Assembly (NCBI RefSeq): GCF_905220365.1
Contig: NC_061127.1
Coordinates: 6,572,001 to 6,636,000 of the forward strand
Length of the DNA: 64,000 nucleotides
Direction: 5' to 3'
Source of the DNA: Vanessa cardui
Lineage: Eukaryota > Arthropoda > Insecta > Lepidoptera > Nymphalidae
In this document: positions 36,889 through 48,700 of the stretch, piece by piece
Layout: each line of letters opens with the position of its first letter
Numbering within the stretch: position 1 is the first letter of the stretch
Program-made: the position numbers and the translations under genes
Notes under the pieces: model-generated
Databases searched by the model: none
Seen by the model: only the letters and a program-made list of their open reading frames with translations
Told to the model about the DNA's origin: nothing

Positions 36889-37499
36889 TATAGTACGACA
36901 TAACTTAGATATAGCATAGCCAAAACTCGTAAAACCGATTTTCTTGGTGGCTCTGTGCAAGTCCGCCTGGGTAGGTACCACCCACTCATCAGATATTCAA
37001 CCGCCAAACAACAGTACACAATATTATTGTGTTCCGGTTTGAAGCGTGAGTGAGCCAGTGTAACTACAGGCACAAGGGACATAGCATCTTAGTTCCCAAG
37101 GTTGGTGGCGCATTGACGATATAAGGCATAGTTAATATTGCTTACAGCGTCATTGTCTAAGGGTGATGGTGACCACTTACCATTAGGTGGCCCATATGCA
37201 CGTCCGCCACCCTATTCCATAAAAAAAGAAAAAAATATTTACACAACCAATAGAAATACCTCCCTATCGCGCCATTCGATGCTATTCGTCGCTATAGATT
37301 CTCGCGCCAGTTCAACCCAAGAAAGCAAGTGCATGTAAATCGACGTATCAAATTGACGAATACATGCATACAAGTTATTACCTTTTTGTAAAAATTATAT
37401 TCTCATGAGAAATCAATATTGATAATTTGGACTTAATTCAGGTGTGATTGGTTTTACGAACGGTTTGCCAATGCTACATCTAAGTTGTGTCGTTCTATA
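36889..37499. mobile_element. MITE (TATAGTACGACA ends), copy 1, with repeat X inserted
   Basis: Left end TATAGTACGACATAACTTAG, right end TTGTGTCGTTCTATA in reverse. The interior shares CTCCCTATCGCGCCATTCGA and GTCGCTATAGATTCTCGCG with 49703-50035. The middle is interrupted at about 36943-37240 by a copy of repeat X. Confidence 0.7.
36945..37215 (+). repeat. Dispersed repeat X, copy 1
   Basis: GTGGCTCTGTGCAAGTCCGC, TACCACCCACTCATCAGATA, GTTCCGGTTTGAAGCGTGAG and GATGGTGACCACTTACCATT, ending CCATAAAAAAAG. A very common lepidopteran sequence; further copies at 46388, 61350 and relics. Class not determined. The antisense frame at 36888-37082 is this repeat. Confidence 0.7.
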
Positions 37500-37879
37500 C
37501 GTATCTGTGACATAATAATAACGGCACGAGAAATGGTGGGCCATAAAGTAGGAAAGTGACTCAGAGTATTATCAATCTAAATAATTCGCCTGGGCTTCCT
37601 CATTTCGCTCATCTCTTAATGCAACATTATGTCATTATTCTCGATCGTAATTCATACGGTAATGTACTGTTCACACTATTGCCTTTATTTATTTTTTTAT
37701 GTTCCAAGGTACATTAATTTTTCCGTACATTGTATTACAATTCCTTTGTGTGTAATAAAAAATAACATTACATTATAATTTTCGCATATTTGTTTATTTT
37801 GTGTCAATTTTTAAGACACATTTTTTTAAATATATTAGTGTCAAGTAAGGCAAAAGAAATATATATTTTAAAAAAAGAA

Positions 37880-38092
37880 TCGTCGGCAAATGTCACCTGA
37901 TGGTATGGAGTCACCTAAAATCATGACACCGTAAGAAGTTGTAAACCTGTCTTATATCACCATATACCACCAATACTAGGAACTAAAACGATATTGCCCT
38001 AGTGCCTTCAGTTACTTTGGCTCAATCACCCTTCAAAATGAAACACAATAAATTTTGCTTTTTGGTGGTAGAATAAGATATGAATGGTAGAT
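37880..38092 (-). repeat. Dispersed repeat X relic
   Basis: TCACCTGATGGTATGGAGTC, CTAGTGCCTTCAGTTACTTT and TGGCTCAATCACCCTTCAAA follow the reverse of copy 1 with heavy divergence. Confidence 0.55.
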
Positions 38093-39161
38093 ACCCACGC
38101 TTACACTAATTCCTTCTACCAAAAAAACAATATTAATTATTTAGTTATCTATATGTACATTTAATATTCACTGACTCTAATATTAATAACGAAAGCCACT
38201 AAGAAAGGTTGGCAGAAATATATAAAAAGAGAAAATTTTATATATATAAAAATATTGCCAATTATATTGAGTACTATCTGTAAAAGGTTTTGAAGAGAAA
38301 TCTCTTGATCTAAAGCTTCATACATAAGTTAAAACTAAACAAGCATTCTCTAATGGGATAGTCTTTTGTATCGTCCCCTTATGTTCTTCTTATAAATATA
38401 TGAGATAATACATTTGTAATATTACTTACGTATTATTTGCCAATATAATATAAATGACAATTTATTATCATTGTTTAAAACTGACCAAATATTGTTATTA
38501 AATCAATAATGTCATTTAATTTGCTACCGAAAATATTTAATTCTAATTTCAAATTTTTAATCAACATTTAAAGCAAGAAATAATGTAGATCTTAAAGTAG
38601 AATTCGGAATTAAATTCTATATTTTTACTCTTCTTTCTAGAACTTATAACAATTGAGAGTTGCTTTACAAATGATTTAATCTCGAAAAATGACAATTCAA
38701 AAATACTCGTAAGGAATTCTTTGAATAAAGTATATTTAGATTTGATTTGAAAGGATGGAGAGGAATTTAATTCGACTAAGTTGTTGATCTATTTGCGTTG
38801 CTCACATACGATAAAAAAAAAATTAACAGGAGTTAGTCTTTCAACCATATTCCACCCTTACGGAACGAACTACCATGTAAAAAATTGTATGGAAAACATA
38901 TTACATTTAAAATGTTAGTTTATAGTTGTTACGTTAATGTGTCGTAATAATCATTGACATTACGGTGTTTTGGCGATTCGTTTGCGAAAACTCAATTAAG
39001 ACAAAACGCGTAAATTCTTAGATGAGCTATTACGGTTATCAAATTATGTGATAATGATAAAAAGACCTTTGAATCTTTACAAACTTTTTTCTTAGAATTA
39101 GCTAATAAAATATTTACAATGATTTTATTTTTAAGTAATCTATAAAGAAAACTTATCTTTA

Positions 39162-39437
39162 TCTATACATATAATAAAATTGGATTGTCTGTTTGTAATA
39201 TTAAAATAGCCATTTTTTACTCAATGCATATATATTTATACACGGTACATACCCAAAATAACATTTTTTACCATTTTTGTCGGTCTGTTTTTCTGTGTGT
39301 TTATTCCTGCTAATCTCTGGAACGGCTGGACCGATTTTGATGGGACTCTCACTGGCAGGTAACTGATATAATATGGAGTAAATTACGCTACATTTTTTTG
39401 TTAAATTCAAAAGCGTACGATGTCACGGGCACATCCG
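39162..39437 (+). mobile_element. Non-autonomous Helitron-like element (type B), copy 2
   Basis: A then TCTATACATATAATAAAATT at the 5' end. The interior has GGAACGGCTGGACCGATTTT and the 3' region TCACGGGCACATCCGGTA, a mutated form of the GGGCACAGCTAGT end. The minus-strand frame across it is not a gene. Confidence 0.6.
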
Positions 39438-40036
39438 GTATTCTTATAAAATTGTTAAGTATTAGAACTTAGTTTATGTCTTATGTAAGCCTACTAAATA
39501 AAAGTATTGAATATAGTGTACAAGAAACTATATTGACAATCGAAGTTCGTGTAAATAAAGCCATATCCAGCATTAAGTGCTTTATAAAACACACATCATT
39601 ATAATGTCGTGCTTTTATCGTATAACAAATAAACCAGCAAATTTTAACTACAGCGCAACTTTAAGATTATTGTAGCGCTTAAAACTAAAAAGTTCGAAAC
39701 TCGTTTTTCGCTAGCTGAATTTAAATTTTTTAATTTAAAGTTTATGCAGTCCCAAACTGACAGACTAAATTAAGGTGTAAAGTTGGGGATCGTGTCAAAA
39801 ACTTCAGCGGTCATTGTATAAACGAAAGGGTCAAATCTAAAGAAGAAAAAGGTTGTATTTTAATTTGTTCATACTAAAACGACATACAAATATAAAAGCT
39901 TATGTCACGTTATAGAGACTAGATTACACTCTAAGTTATAATTTTTTCAAGTCACAAATCGTTGGTGATTTGAACTAAAATAATAATTATTCTTATTAAT
40001 ATTTGACATATTTAACATACAAAACTGTGAAGTAGT

Positions 40037-40086
40037 TACGTAAGATTGAACGCTATTTGTATTTCTATAGCGTTCAATCTTACGTA
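40037..40086. repeat. Perfect 20-bp hairpin
   Basis: TACGTAAGATTGAACGCTAT (40037-40056) and its exact reverse complement (40067-40086) around the 10-nt loop TTGTATTTCT. It does not belong to any repeat family seen elsewhere in the window. It could be a small RNA precursor, a palindromic repair scar or a minimal MITE. Confidence 0.7.
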
Positions 40087-40493
40087 TAGCCTAAATTGAT
40101 GAAGTGTGCTGAGTGTTGAAAAGTTATGGGTTCGATGCTCCTAAGAAAATTATTCTTCCTAAACCAACTCTTAAAATGATTTTTATTCTCATAAATATGT
40201 GATTGCGTGTGACAATTATAACATAGGCTCGTTAAATAAATGGCGTTACACTTCATGTTAATTACCTTGTCCAAATCGTATAATTATTAAATTGTATATA
40301 AGAGTAAAATTTCTTGATAGATCAATTATAAATCATTTCACATATTTCTAATTCAATCAAAAAACGTCAAAAACATATAGATCATATGTAATATGTAAAA
40401 TATATAAATTTATTTCAACGATACTGTTCCATCGATTTAAAAGACCGTTTTTATAGATAGCAATACTGTTTCTTTAGTGGTCTTTCCTGACTG

Positions 40494-40735
40494 ACTCAAG
40501 CAGTTTATGAAGTGGTCATCACTGTGCATAGACATTGGCACTGCTAGAAATATTAAGCATACCATCGCCAATTCGGCAAGAGCAGCGGCAAATAAGTGGT
40601 ATATCTCTTGTGCTTGTAATTTAACTGACTTACTCACCCTTTAAACTGAAACACAACAACACCAAGTATTGCCGTTTAGCAGCAGAATACCGAATGAGTA
40701 AGTGGTAACCCAGACAGGTTTGCACAAAGCCCTAT
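40494..40735 (-). repeat. Dispersed repeat X relic
   Basis: GAAGTGGTCATCACTGTGCA, CTCACCCTTTAAACTGAAAC, GTATTGCCGTTTAGCAGCAG and CCAGACAGGTTTGCACAAAG, in the reverse order of copy 1. Confidence 0.6.
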
Positions 40736-41098
40736 CACAAAGTAAATTACACAGGAGTAATCAAATTTATATTAGTGTAATCTGTGATATCTCTAAAGCA
40801 TTCAATTTTGTGGCACGAAATGCTTTTGTTCTTGTTCAAAGTTTAAACATTAAAAGTTCAAGAAAAAGCACTTGATCTTATTGCTTCATATTAGGTATGA
40901 AATATTAACAAGTTACTGTAAATGAGATAAACTTTTCTGGAATTAAACTAAAATGGAAGTTTCATAAAAACTTTTGGTCGATTCCTATTTTTGGTCTACA
41001 TAAAAGATATCACTATCTATGGTAATTAAAATTTATTTAGAAAAAGACAGATAGATAGTCGATTTAGCTTGATGTATATAAATATAAATAACGTTTAA

Positions 41099-41397
41099 GC
41101 CGAGACGGCCCTGTGGTTAAAACGCGTGCATCTTTAACTGATGATCGCGGGTTAAAACCCAGACAAGCACTATTGAGTATTCATGTGCTTAATTTGTGTT
41201 TATGATTCATCTCGTACTTGGTGGTGAAGGAAAACGTTGTAAGTAACATTTGTCTGAATTCATAGGAATTCTGCTACATGTGCATTTCACCAATACGCAT
41301 TGGAACAGCACGGTAGAATTTGTTCCAAACTTTCTCCTCAAAGGAAGAGGAGGCCTTAGCCCAGCAGTGGGAAATTTACAGGCTGTTGTTGTTGTTA
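41099..41397 (+). repeat. tRNA-derived SINE, copy 11
   Basis: Full-length, moderately diverged copy with head GCCGAGACGGCCCTGTGG and a GTTGTTGTT tail. The frame 41250-41447 belongs to it. Confidence 0.85.
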
Positions 41398-41759
41398 ATA
41401 TAATAAATATATATACATCTCAGTATAATTTTAATGATGTATTATAATTTGATTATTCCAGAAATTAATTTGTATTCAAAGTTCCATTGGAATTTTCATT
41501 TGTCATTCCATATAGACTACTCAGTAGCACATATGATTGGATTTGTTAGACAATACTATCGGCAGCGCTCGCTGTGTATATCGTGATTATTTTCATAATA
41601 TCATTCCTTCTGATGTATCACTTTGCAGTAACTGTTTAGACATATAATATTTATTAAACCAACCAATCTAAGATGACCCTTGGGAATGTTTTCAACGAAG
41701 CACGAATATTTAATTATCGTCACATATTTACAAGAATATCATGTAAACCAATAACGACA

Positions 41760-42064
41760 GAGTCGAGATGGCCAAGTGGTTAGAACGCGTGCATCTTAAC
41801 CGATGTTTGCGGCTTCAAACCCAGGCAAGCGCCGCTGATTCATGTGCTTAATTTGTCTTTATAATTCATCTCGTGCTCAGCGGTGAAGGAAAACATCGTG
41901 AGGAAACCTGCATGTGACAAATTTCAAAGAAATTCTGCCACATGTGTATTCCACCAACCCGCATTGGAACAGCGTGGTGGAATATGTTCCAAACCTTCTC
42001 CTCAAAAAGAGAGGAGGCCTTTAGCCCATCAGTGGGAATTTACAGGCTGTTGTTGTTGTTATTG
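41760..42064 (+). repeat. tRNA-derived SINE, copy 12, with 11-bp target-site duplication
   Basis: One of the best preserved copies. CAATAACGACA flanks it exactly at 41749-41759 and 42065-42075. Tail GTTGTTGTTATTG. Confidence 0.92.
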
Positions 42065-42362
42065 CAATAACGACATCAATTATTTTGATCGAAACATTCA
42101 CAAATATGTATAAAACAGAAGATCTAGTGACACTGAGTTTTCGTCTTTGAAAATTCAATACAGGATGTATTGACTTTGCATCCTGAGACAGGATATTTGA
42201 TTCTATATTCCATCCCGAATATCATTTTAAAATCACCAATGAATATCCTTCAAGCAACGATTTTCTAGCTTGAAGTTAGCATTTATTGATTTTCATAAAA
42301 AAATTACAATGAATCTTATATACATAAAATAGATTGATGAATTTCATTGTCCGTTTGGAAGA

Positions 42363-42957
42363 TAAAATTTTAACAAAAAGAAAAACCGACTTCAAACAAA
42401 ACACTATTTTAAAACAAATGAATATGCACGAAAAAGTAATAAAAATAATTGCGTATTCAACATATTTTTTAGAGTCTTCCTAAGTTAAATGAAATGAAAA
42501 ATATTAGACTACTTAAAAGTCGATTAACGATTATATCATGTAGTTATAGTTATTGGTATATTTGGAGCCGGTGTCAGCCACGGTGCCCTTGCCCCAACAA
42601 TCAAAAGAAAGAAGCGATACGAGCCCCTTGATTGATCCAGTATATTATTGTGTAAAAGGTAATTTGTAAAAAACATATTTGTTAAAGTATTCTCGTATTG
42701 CTTTTTGATAGATATATTGTAGGGTTTTATTGGCTGACACCGACTCCAAATATAACAATAATTATAACTACATGATATAATCCTTAATCGACTTTTAAGT
42801 AGTCTAATATTTTTCATTTCATTTAACTTAGGAAGACTCTAAAAAATATGTTGAATACGCAATTATTTTTATTACTTTTTCGTGCATATTCATTTGTTTT
42901 AAAATAGTGTTTTGTTTGAAGTCGGTTTTTCTATTTGTTAAAATTTTATTTATTTTT
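42363..42957. repeat. Fold-back element, copy 2
   Basis: Same arms and spacer as 17133-17720, reading inverted. The 93-codon minus-strand frame at 42536-42817 is the counterpart of the plus-strand one in copy 1 and is not considered a gene. Confidence 0.78.
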
Positions 42958-43301
42958 TGATTTTAAGTGAAACTGATGTTGACTAACTAATTTTTTTTTA
43001 ATATGAATAGATTAAGCGTTTCGTTTATATGAGTCAGAAACTACTTCGAGGACAATTTCAAAGGAAACTTGCGAATAAAGCAAAAATAGATTTTCGAAAA
43101 TGCGGATTTAAACGTCACGCGGCGTGAACTACAAGGATCCCTCGAAAGAGCTGTAATCGAACTCAGCAAAAAAACTTTGAAAAAGACCAACTATATTTCG
43201 TACATCATACGACATCACATCACATACACAAAATTTGATTAAAGATAGTAAGAAATTCTGCCCCATATCGCACCCTAACTGCGAGCCGTATAGGAGTTCC
43301 A

Positions 43302-43553
43302 TCACTACATAGTATAAAACAAAGTCGCTTTCTCTGTCCCTATATCTTTAAATCTACGCAACGGATTTTGATGCGGTTTTTTTTAAAAGATAGTGTGATT
43401 CAAGGGGAAGGTTCGTGTATATAATACATGAACAATATAGTAAAGAAACACTGATAATTTTAGAAGTTTGCGATGTGATGTCGTATATAAACAAATTCTG
43501 TAGTATATTTAGTATCAGTATTGCACCCGTGCGAAGCCGGGGTGGGTAGCTAG
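43302..43553 (+). mobile_element. Non-autonomous Helitron-like element (type C), most complete copy
   Basis: Preceded by A, starts TCACTACATAGTATAAAACA, ends GTGGGTAGCTAG and is followed by T. A CACCC/GGGTG stem lies just before the CTAG. Same position in the composite as 16529-16779, so it was present before the composite was duplicated. Confidence 0.7.
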
Positions 43554-43993
43554 TTGATTATAATATTCGACTATGATAATTACATAAACATAACCACATT
43601 ACGGAAGGTGACTCAAATATCCAAATAACCTATAAATAAAAGATTCGACTGAGTATCGCTAACGTGCTCCTCAGAATTGTTCCGTTCCCTTCCGTTCCGT
43701 CACTTTGTCATGGATCCTGTGCTCAGAACCTTACCAAACTTTCACCAAATTACCCTTGAAGTATATATTTTATAATAAAAAAAGAATTATCAAAATTGGT
43801 TAACGTGATTTTCAGTTATTCACCTATTTGTCGCGCATATACATAACGCAAATTTAAGACTTATGTCGTTTTCACATGGATACCATCATCGGAAAAAAAA
43901 ATAAAAAAAATGGGACCCCACGGGAAGCACTACCTTTTAAACAAAAAAAAAAATATCAAAATCGGTCCACCCAGTGAAAAGATATGAGGTAAC

Positions 43994-44033
<40 letters not shown>

Positions 44034-44513
44034 GACGAATTGATAACCTCCTCCTTTTGGAAGTCGGTTGAAAAGAGCTATTATTTTAATATATATTGTT
44101 AAATGAAGATTGAAAAGACCAACTTGATTTGAGTGTATCTTAATTAGTTATGAGAGTATTTATTTTCTTTATTCCAATACAAGTAGATCAAGTATTGTTA
44201 TTATATTATTGAATCTTTAATACATATAAGAAAAAGATACTCATTTATTTTATTCCGAATAAGTACAAAATTTCATATGTATGAGAGAACACATATTTCG
44301 TCTATCTCCCAGCTAATAACTATTGATATTGTCTTAACTTCTCAACAATGTCGTTGAAAATGTACTCGTTTTAATAATATTCAGCAAGTTTACTACATAA
44401 TAGTGAAGTTTGGAAGGGAAATTATCATGATTAATTACGACTTGTGCTTATTTTTGTGTATCGTAGAAAAAGGTACGTAGGTAACTATCAGCCTACATAT
44501 GCCCTTTACATAG

Positions 44514-44602
44514 GAACAATGTAATGGAAATAGATCCAAACCTTTTCCTCATGGAAAGAGGAGACCTCATCCCAGCACGTGAGAAGTTAAGGTTGTTAGG
44601 CC
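44514..44602 (+). repeat. SINE tail relic
   Basis: GGAACAATGTAATGGAAATA, CAAACCTTTTCCTCATGGAA and AGAGGAGACCTCATCCCAGC match the last third of the tRNA-derived SINE. Confidence 0.55.
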
Positions 44603-46387
44603 TCTTTTACACCGCGTTTAAAGAGTGACGTCACGCCATCGTTACTGATTTCCCAATATTAGTTATAGTATATACATTGCTAGCTAATAAATACCTCCAA
44701 AACTTTGATGACATTTGTTCCATTGAGGTTTCCTTACGAAGTTTAACTTCATCTTTAAGTACGACATGATATTAAGAATTGATTAATGTATTTTATGATT
44801 TTCATTTTCATCGTGATTTTTTATAGACTGGGTAGCCAATCTTCAAATATATTAAAATTCAATCGCTCAACGATCACGCACAAAATAAAGTGCTAATAGA
44901 TTGTAAACGTGCTGCTCCGTATCTTTTTTCACGAGTAAATGTGTTTTCTTAAAATACGTTTACCGCCCAAAACTATTCGCCAAATTACAAAAAAGAAATA
45001 ATGCCTTATATTATACGCCTTTTTATATAAGTATTAAAGCTTGAATTTTTATTGTACCCTATTAATAAATAACAGTCAATGTACAACATCTTTATTTAAC
45101 TTGTAAATAAGTTGTCATGCTGTACAACTGCCATGTTAATGAAATTTTGATAATAATAGATATCACAATATTACTTGTTACATTTAATTGTATATCTTGA
45201 TTGATATCTCTTAATAAAGAAGGGTGTATTACATTTGGTGGGATAATACTTTTGGGAATGTTTTACGTCAAAAGACACATGTCTTATTGCTCATCCAGCT
45301 GCGAAGTTATTACGTAATAGTGTGCGTTATTAATTCATATGATTACACTCACACATCAGAGAAAATGTTCAATGGTTACTAACCAACTGCACATGTGTGC
45401 ATAAACACGGTGTCACTTTCTAGCCTTACTTTTCTAATGCGATGGGAGCTCAAATCAGCAGCTTCACTTGCTTAATAGGGCACAAACAAATGTCTTTTGA
45501 AGGTTTTATTGCAATTGAAAATACTTTAACATTAAATCATTATAATTTTATATCGATCTGACCCAGGAATAGAATACTACCCAGATACTCAGTATCTTTA
45601 AACGCTGACCAATGTAAAAAGGCATATCAGTACAAACATCTTTTATATTGTTTAAATATCATTAAGTAAGTATGGAAATGTTAATAATATTAATTAATAA
45701 GCCTGTTGCATCAACTTAAACATGTTTTATGTAGGGTAAGTTTTCCGTATAAAAATTCTTAACAATCTGAGAAATCTTAGACAGACAGAAACTTAATAGG
45801 TCACGGTAGTGCGTATTATAATTTTAATTGTATTTATATTCTATTGATTTAAATTAATATCGTCAGCTTATAATTAGGTAAAGAATGAGAATGAACTTGT
45901 CGTATAAATGTTACTGACGAAATACAATTGTGTGTTTTATTCATAGACAATATTGAATCGTACATCAAACGAGTACAATTAATTAATAAGCAATATTTAA
46001 TAATTAATAACAATCCCTCTATTCATTTGTTTCTAATCGATCCTAGTATTATTATTAGCATTTGAAATAGAGAGCACTGAACCAGATTGAAAAATTTAAT
46101 AGTAAATTTAACGAATAACGTGAAAAAATTTGATACTGAATATTTTTTAGTATTTTTAATTAAATTAAAAATAATATGTATAAGTTTAATATTACAGCGA
46201 CTTCAAAACATCCGGAGGTATTTAATAATGACAAATATGATTCGTAAACAGTGTCATGTAATGTATTGTTTTGATTTATTCGGACTTTATGCAAACAGGT
46301 CTGGTTTGTTATCATAAACAAATTCTTCTGCCAAACAACAATAATCAGTATAATGAAGTTACAAGGAATATAACATCTTAGTTTACA

Positions 46388-46682
46388 AGGTTTTTTTATG
46401 GTATAGTTTGGCGGACGAGCATATGGGCCACTTGATGGTAAGTGGTCACCATCACCCATAGACAATGACGTAACAAATATTAACTATTCCTTACATCGTC
46501 AATGTGCCATCAACCTTGAGAACTAAGATGTTATGTCCCTTGTGCCTGTAGTTACACTGGCTCACTAACCCTTCAAACCGGAACACAACAATACTGAGTA
46601 CTGTTATTTGGCGGTAGAATAAGTGATGAGTGGGTGATACCTACCCAGACGGGCTTGCACAAAGCGCTACCACCAAGAAAGG
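46388..46682 (-). repeat. Dispersed repeat X, copy 2, with a short inverted extension
   Basis: Well preserved reverse copy (GGTTTTTTTATGGTATAG, AAGTGGTCACCATCACCC, CCAGACGGGCTTGCACAAAG). Immediately after it, 46675-46755 carries AGAAAGGTTGGTGACGCATT, a segment of the same repeat in the opposite orientation. Confidence 0.7.
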
Positions 46683-47756
46683 TTGGTGACGCATTGGCAT
46701 GTAAGGAATTATTAATATTTCTTATAGATCCAATGTCAATGGAGTGGTGAACGCTTCGGATCTATAAGATAATAAAGAATCGAAGGTATCATAATCCACA
46801 ATATATTGTGACAAATTGTCTTCATATTATTATGAACTTATTTACAGTAATGCGCCTGGATAATTTATTCCTCAAACGGAAATTCCAGTCCATTTACCCT
46901 ACTTTAGCACTTTGGTTCGTCGGAGGGAAAGAAATGCTTTCAATAAAAGTAATTTTGGAACGAATTTACTCGATTCGGCCAAGATAAAAGGTTGAATAAT
47001 AATTATCCTTGGGAGTTTCCAGTGTAATTTGTTTAGTTGCTGGATATAAACGACGCATACAACGTTGTTGATCAAAATATAAAACGTTTACCTTTAAATA
47101 AAATTCTTACATTTTGTACGAAATATTTTAGGAAGTAAATTAATTACGAAATTATACAAATTAATATCATTTGAAATTTATTTGTTTATCAGATTTGCAC
47201 ATAAATCACTGTTGACGTTTAAATATGTGAAAGATATATCATCTGATAATAATATAATTTTCCTGGCCTAATTTCAGTCACCGTAGAAGATTTCGGTTAT
47301 GTATATTTTGACGCAGAGTATCGTACGATATCCAAGCGTTGAAGACGTGATTAAGATTTATAAGGATTTTTTTTTCACTAAAACCATTTTGATGATTCGA
47401 TGTCAAAGTCGAAGAGTGTGTGGGATTATTTGTGCATCAGGCGTCCATAGTACCTCCTGTGCCGTGATCCGCTTGTGACTATGCGAAACTCGCCTTAGAG
47501 AGATAGAGTAGGTTAACGCTTAACCAACTATGCAGTTTAGTATAATTATAATAATAATAGCTACGGTATATTTTTGTTTAATTAGTCTAACGTATTCTGA
47601 TAAAATATTTATGAAGCTTAAGAGCATTATGATTTTCTTATAAACTAAATTATTTACTCTACAAATTTACCTCAAATTATGAACAGTGAAAATTGGGGTG
47701 TCTTTTTCTTATTTTTTTTAATAAAATGAGAACGAAAATTACTCGAGATTATAATA

Positions 47757-47880
47757 AAAACAAAATTTACTTTATTCAAGTAGGCTCTTATGGGCAGGAT
47801 TAAATTGAATGTAAAGCTACCACCATTGGGAAAATAAATTTAAACGAGAAAAACCAACAAGAAACTCTTTTCCTCAAATA
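47757..47880 (+). repeat. Dispersed repeat Y, copy 3
   Basis: AAAACAAAATTTACTTTATT, CAAGTAGGCTCTTATGGGCA and GCTACCACCATTGGG, merging into the 206-bp direct repeat that starts at 47855. Confidence 0.6.
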
Positions 47881-48453
47881 AAATTATAGAGCCCAATAAT
47901 CACAATTAAATTTGTTTAGGGCGTATGGAAATCAATGAAGCGAATTATTGGCATTCATGAATACTAGACTTTTAAAAAATATACGTTATTAAACGACACT
48001 AACGTATAGTATAATTTATTAAAAATATTTTTTAAAACAGGATTCATATTTCGAATGTACTAATAAACTTTTTCTACATCGACTCGGCCGGGAATCGATC
48101 CCGGGACCTCGGAATGGCGTACCCATGAAAACTGGTGTACTCCTCACTCGACCAGAAGTGAAGGTGCAATTTTTACGTGTTTTGTTCTGTAATATAACTA
48201 TTATGATTATAATAGTGTAGAATAATATTTACTAAATTGACAAAGTACAACAAGAAACTCTTTTCCTCAAATAAAATTATAGAGCCCAATAATCACAATT
48301 AAATTTGTTTAGGGCGTATGGAAATCAATGAAGCGAATTATTGGCATTCATGAATACTAGACTTTTAAAAAATATACGTTATTAAACGACACTAACGTAT
48401 AGTATAATTTATTAAAAATATTTTTTAAAACAGGATTCAAATTTCGAACGTAC
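47855..48453. repeat. 206-bp direct repeats flanking a SINE-like segment
   Basis: 47855-48060 and 48248-48453 are almost identical (for example TTAGGGCGTATGGAAATCAA and CACTAACGTATAGTATAATT in both). I see differences only near the last bases (CATATTTCGAATG against CAAATTTCGAACG). Exactly between them is a 187-bp segment of a second tRNA-like SINE. Confidence 0.85.
48061..48247 (-). repeat. Second tRNA-like SINE (family 2), copy 1, partial
   Basis: Minus strand: TGGTCGAGTGAGGAGTACAC, then CATTCCGAGGTCCCGGGATC and GATTCCCGGCCGAGTCG, a tRNA-like head with a B-box-like element. Upstream of the head is a leader also present in the 50.5 kb copy. It lacks normal acceptor-stem complementarity, so it is not called a tRNA gene. 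Confidence 0.7.
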
Positions 48454-48562
48454 ATATAGCCAGAGATACACACAGGAAAAATTAAAGGAAATTCGTGGAA
48501 GGTTATAAAGTAAAAAAGGAATGTCAACCACTGGATTAATTGCTACAACTAATTATTATCAT

Positions 48563-48700
48563 ACTAGTTGTCGCCCGCAGCTTGTGCTTGCAAAAAGTAG
48601 CGTATGTCCTTTATTGAAGTTCAGGTTTGTTTATACCAAATTTCATCAAATTCGGTTCAGCGGCTTGGTCGTGAAAGAGCAAAAAATCATTATAACGCAA
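48563..48700 (+). repeat. Dispersed repeat D, copy 2
   Basis: ACTAGTTGTCGCCCGCAGCT, GTATGTCCTTTATTGAAGTT, AAATTTCATCAAATTCGGTT and GGTCGTGAAAGAGC. Best preserved copy of the family in the window. Confidence 0.65.

Larger units (their letters stand above)
42363..44074 (-). repeat. 1.7-kb composite repeat, copy 2 (inverted)
   Basis: Reverse complement of 16012-17720 with the same parts in the same order: fold-back at 42363-42957, a linking segment (GACAATTTCAAAGGAAACTT), a type C Helitron-like element and the poly(A) counterpart of the poly(T) run at about 44001-44029. In the stretches I compared by eye only isolated bases differ. Confidence 0.85.

Noticed and set aside
36888..37082. Minus-strand 64-codon frame
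   Set aside because: It is the antisense of repeat X and the end of a MITE; similar frames arise wherever this repeat occurs.
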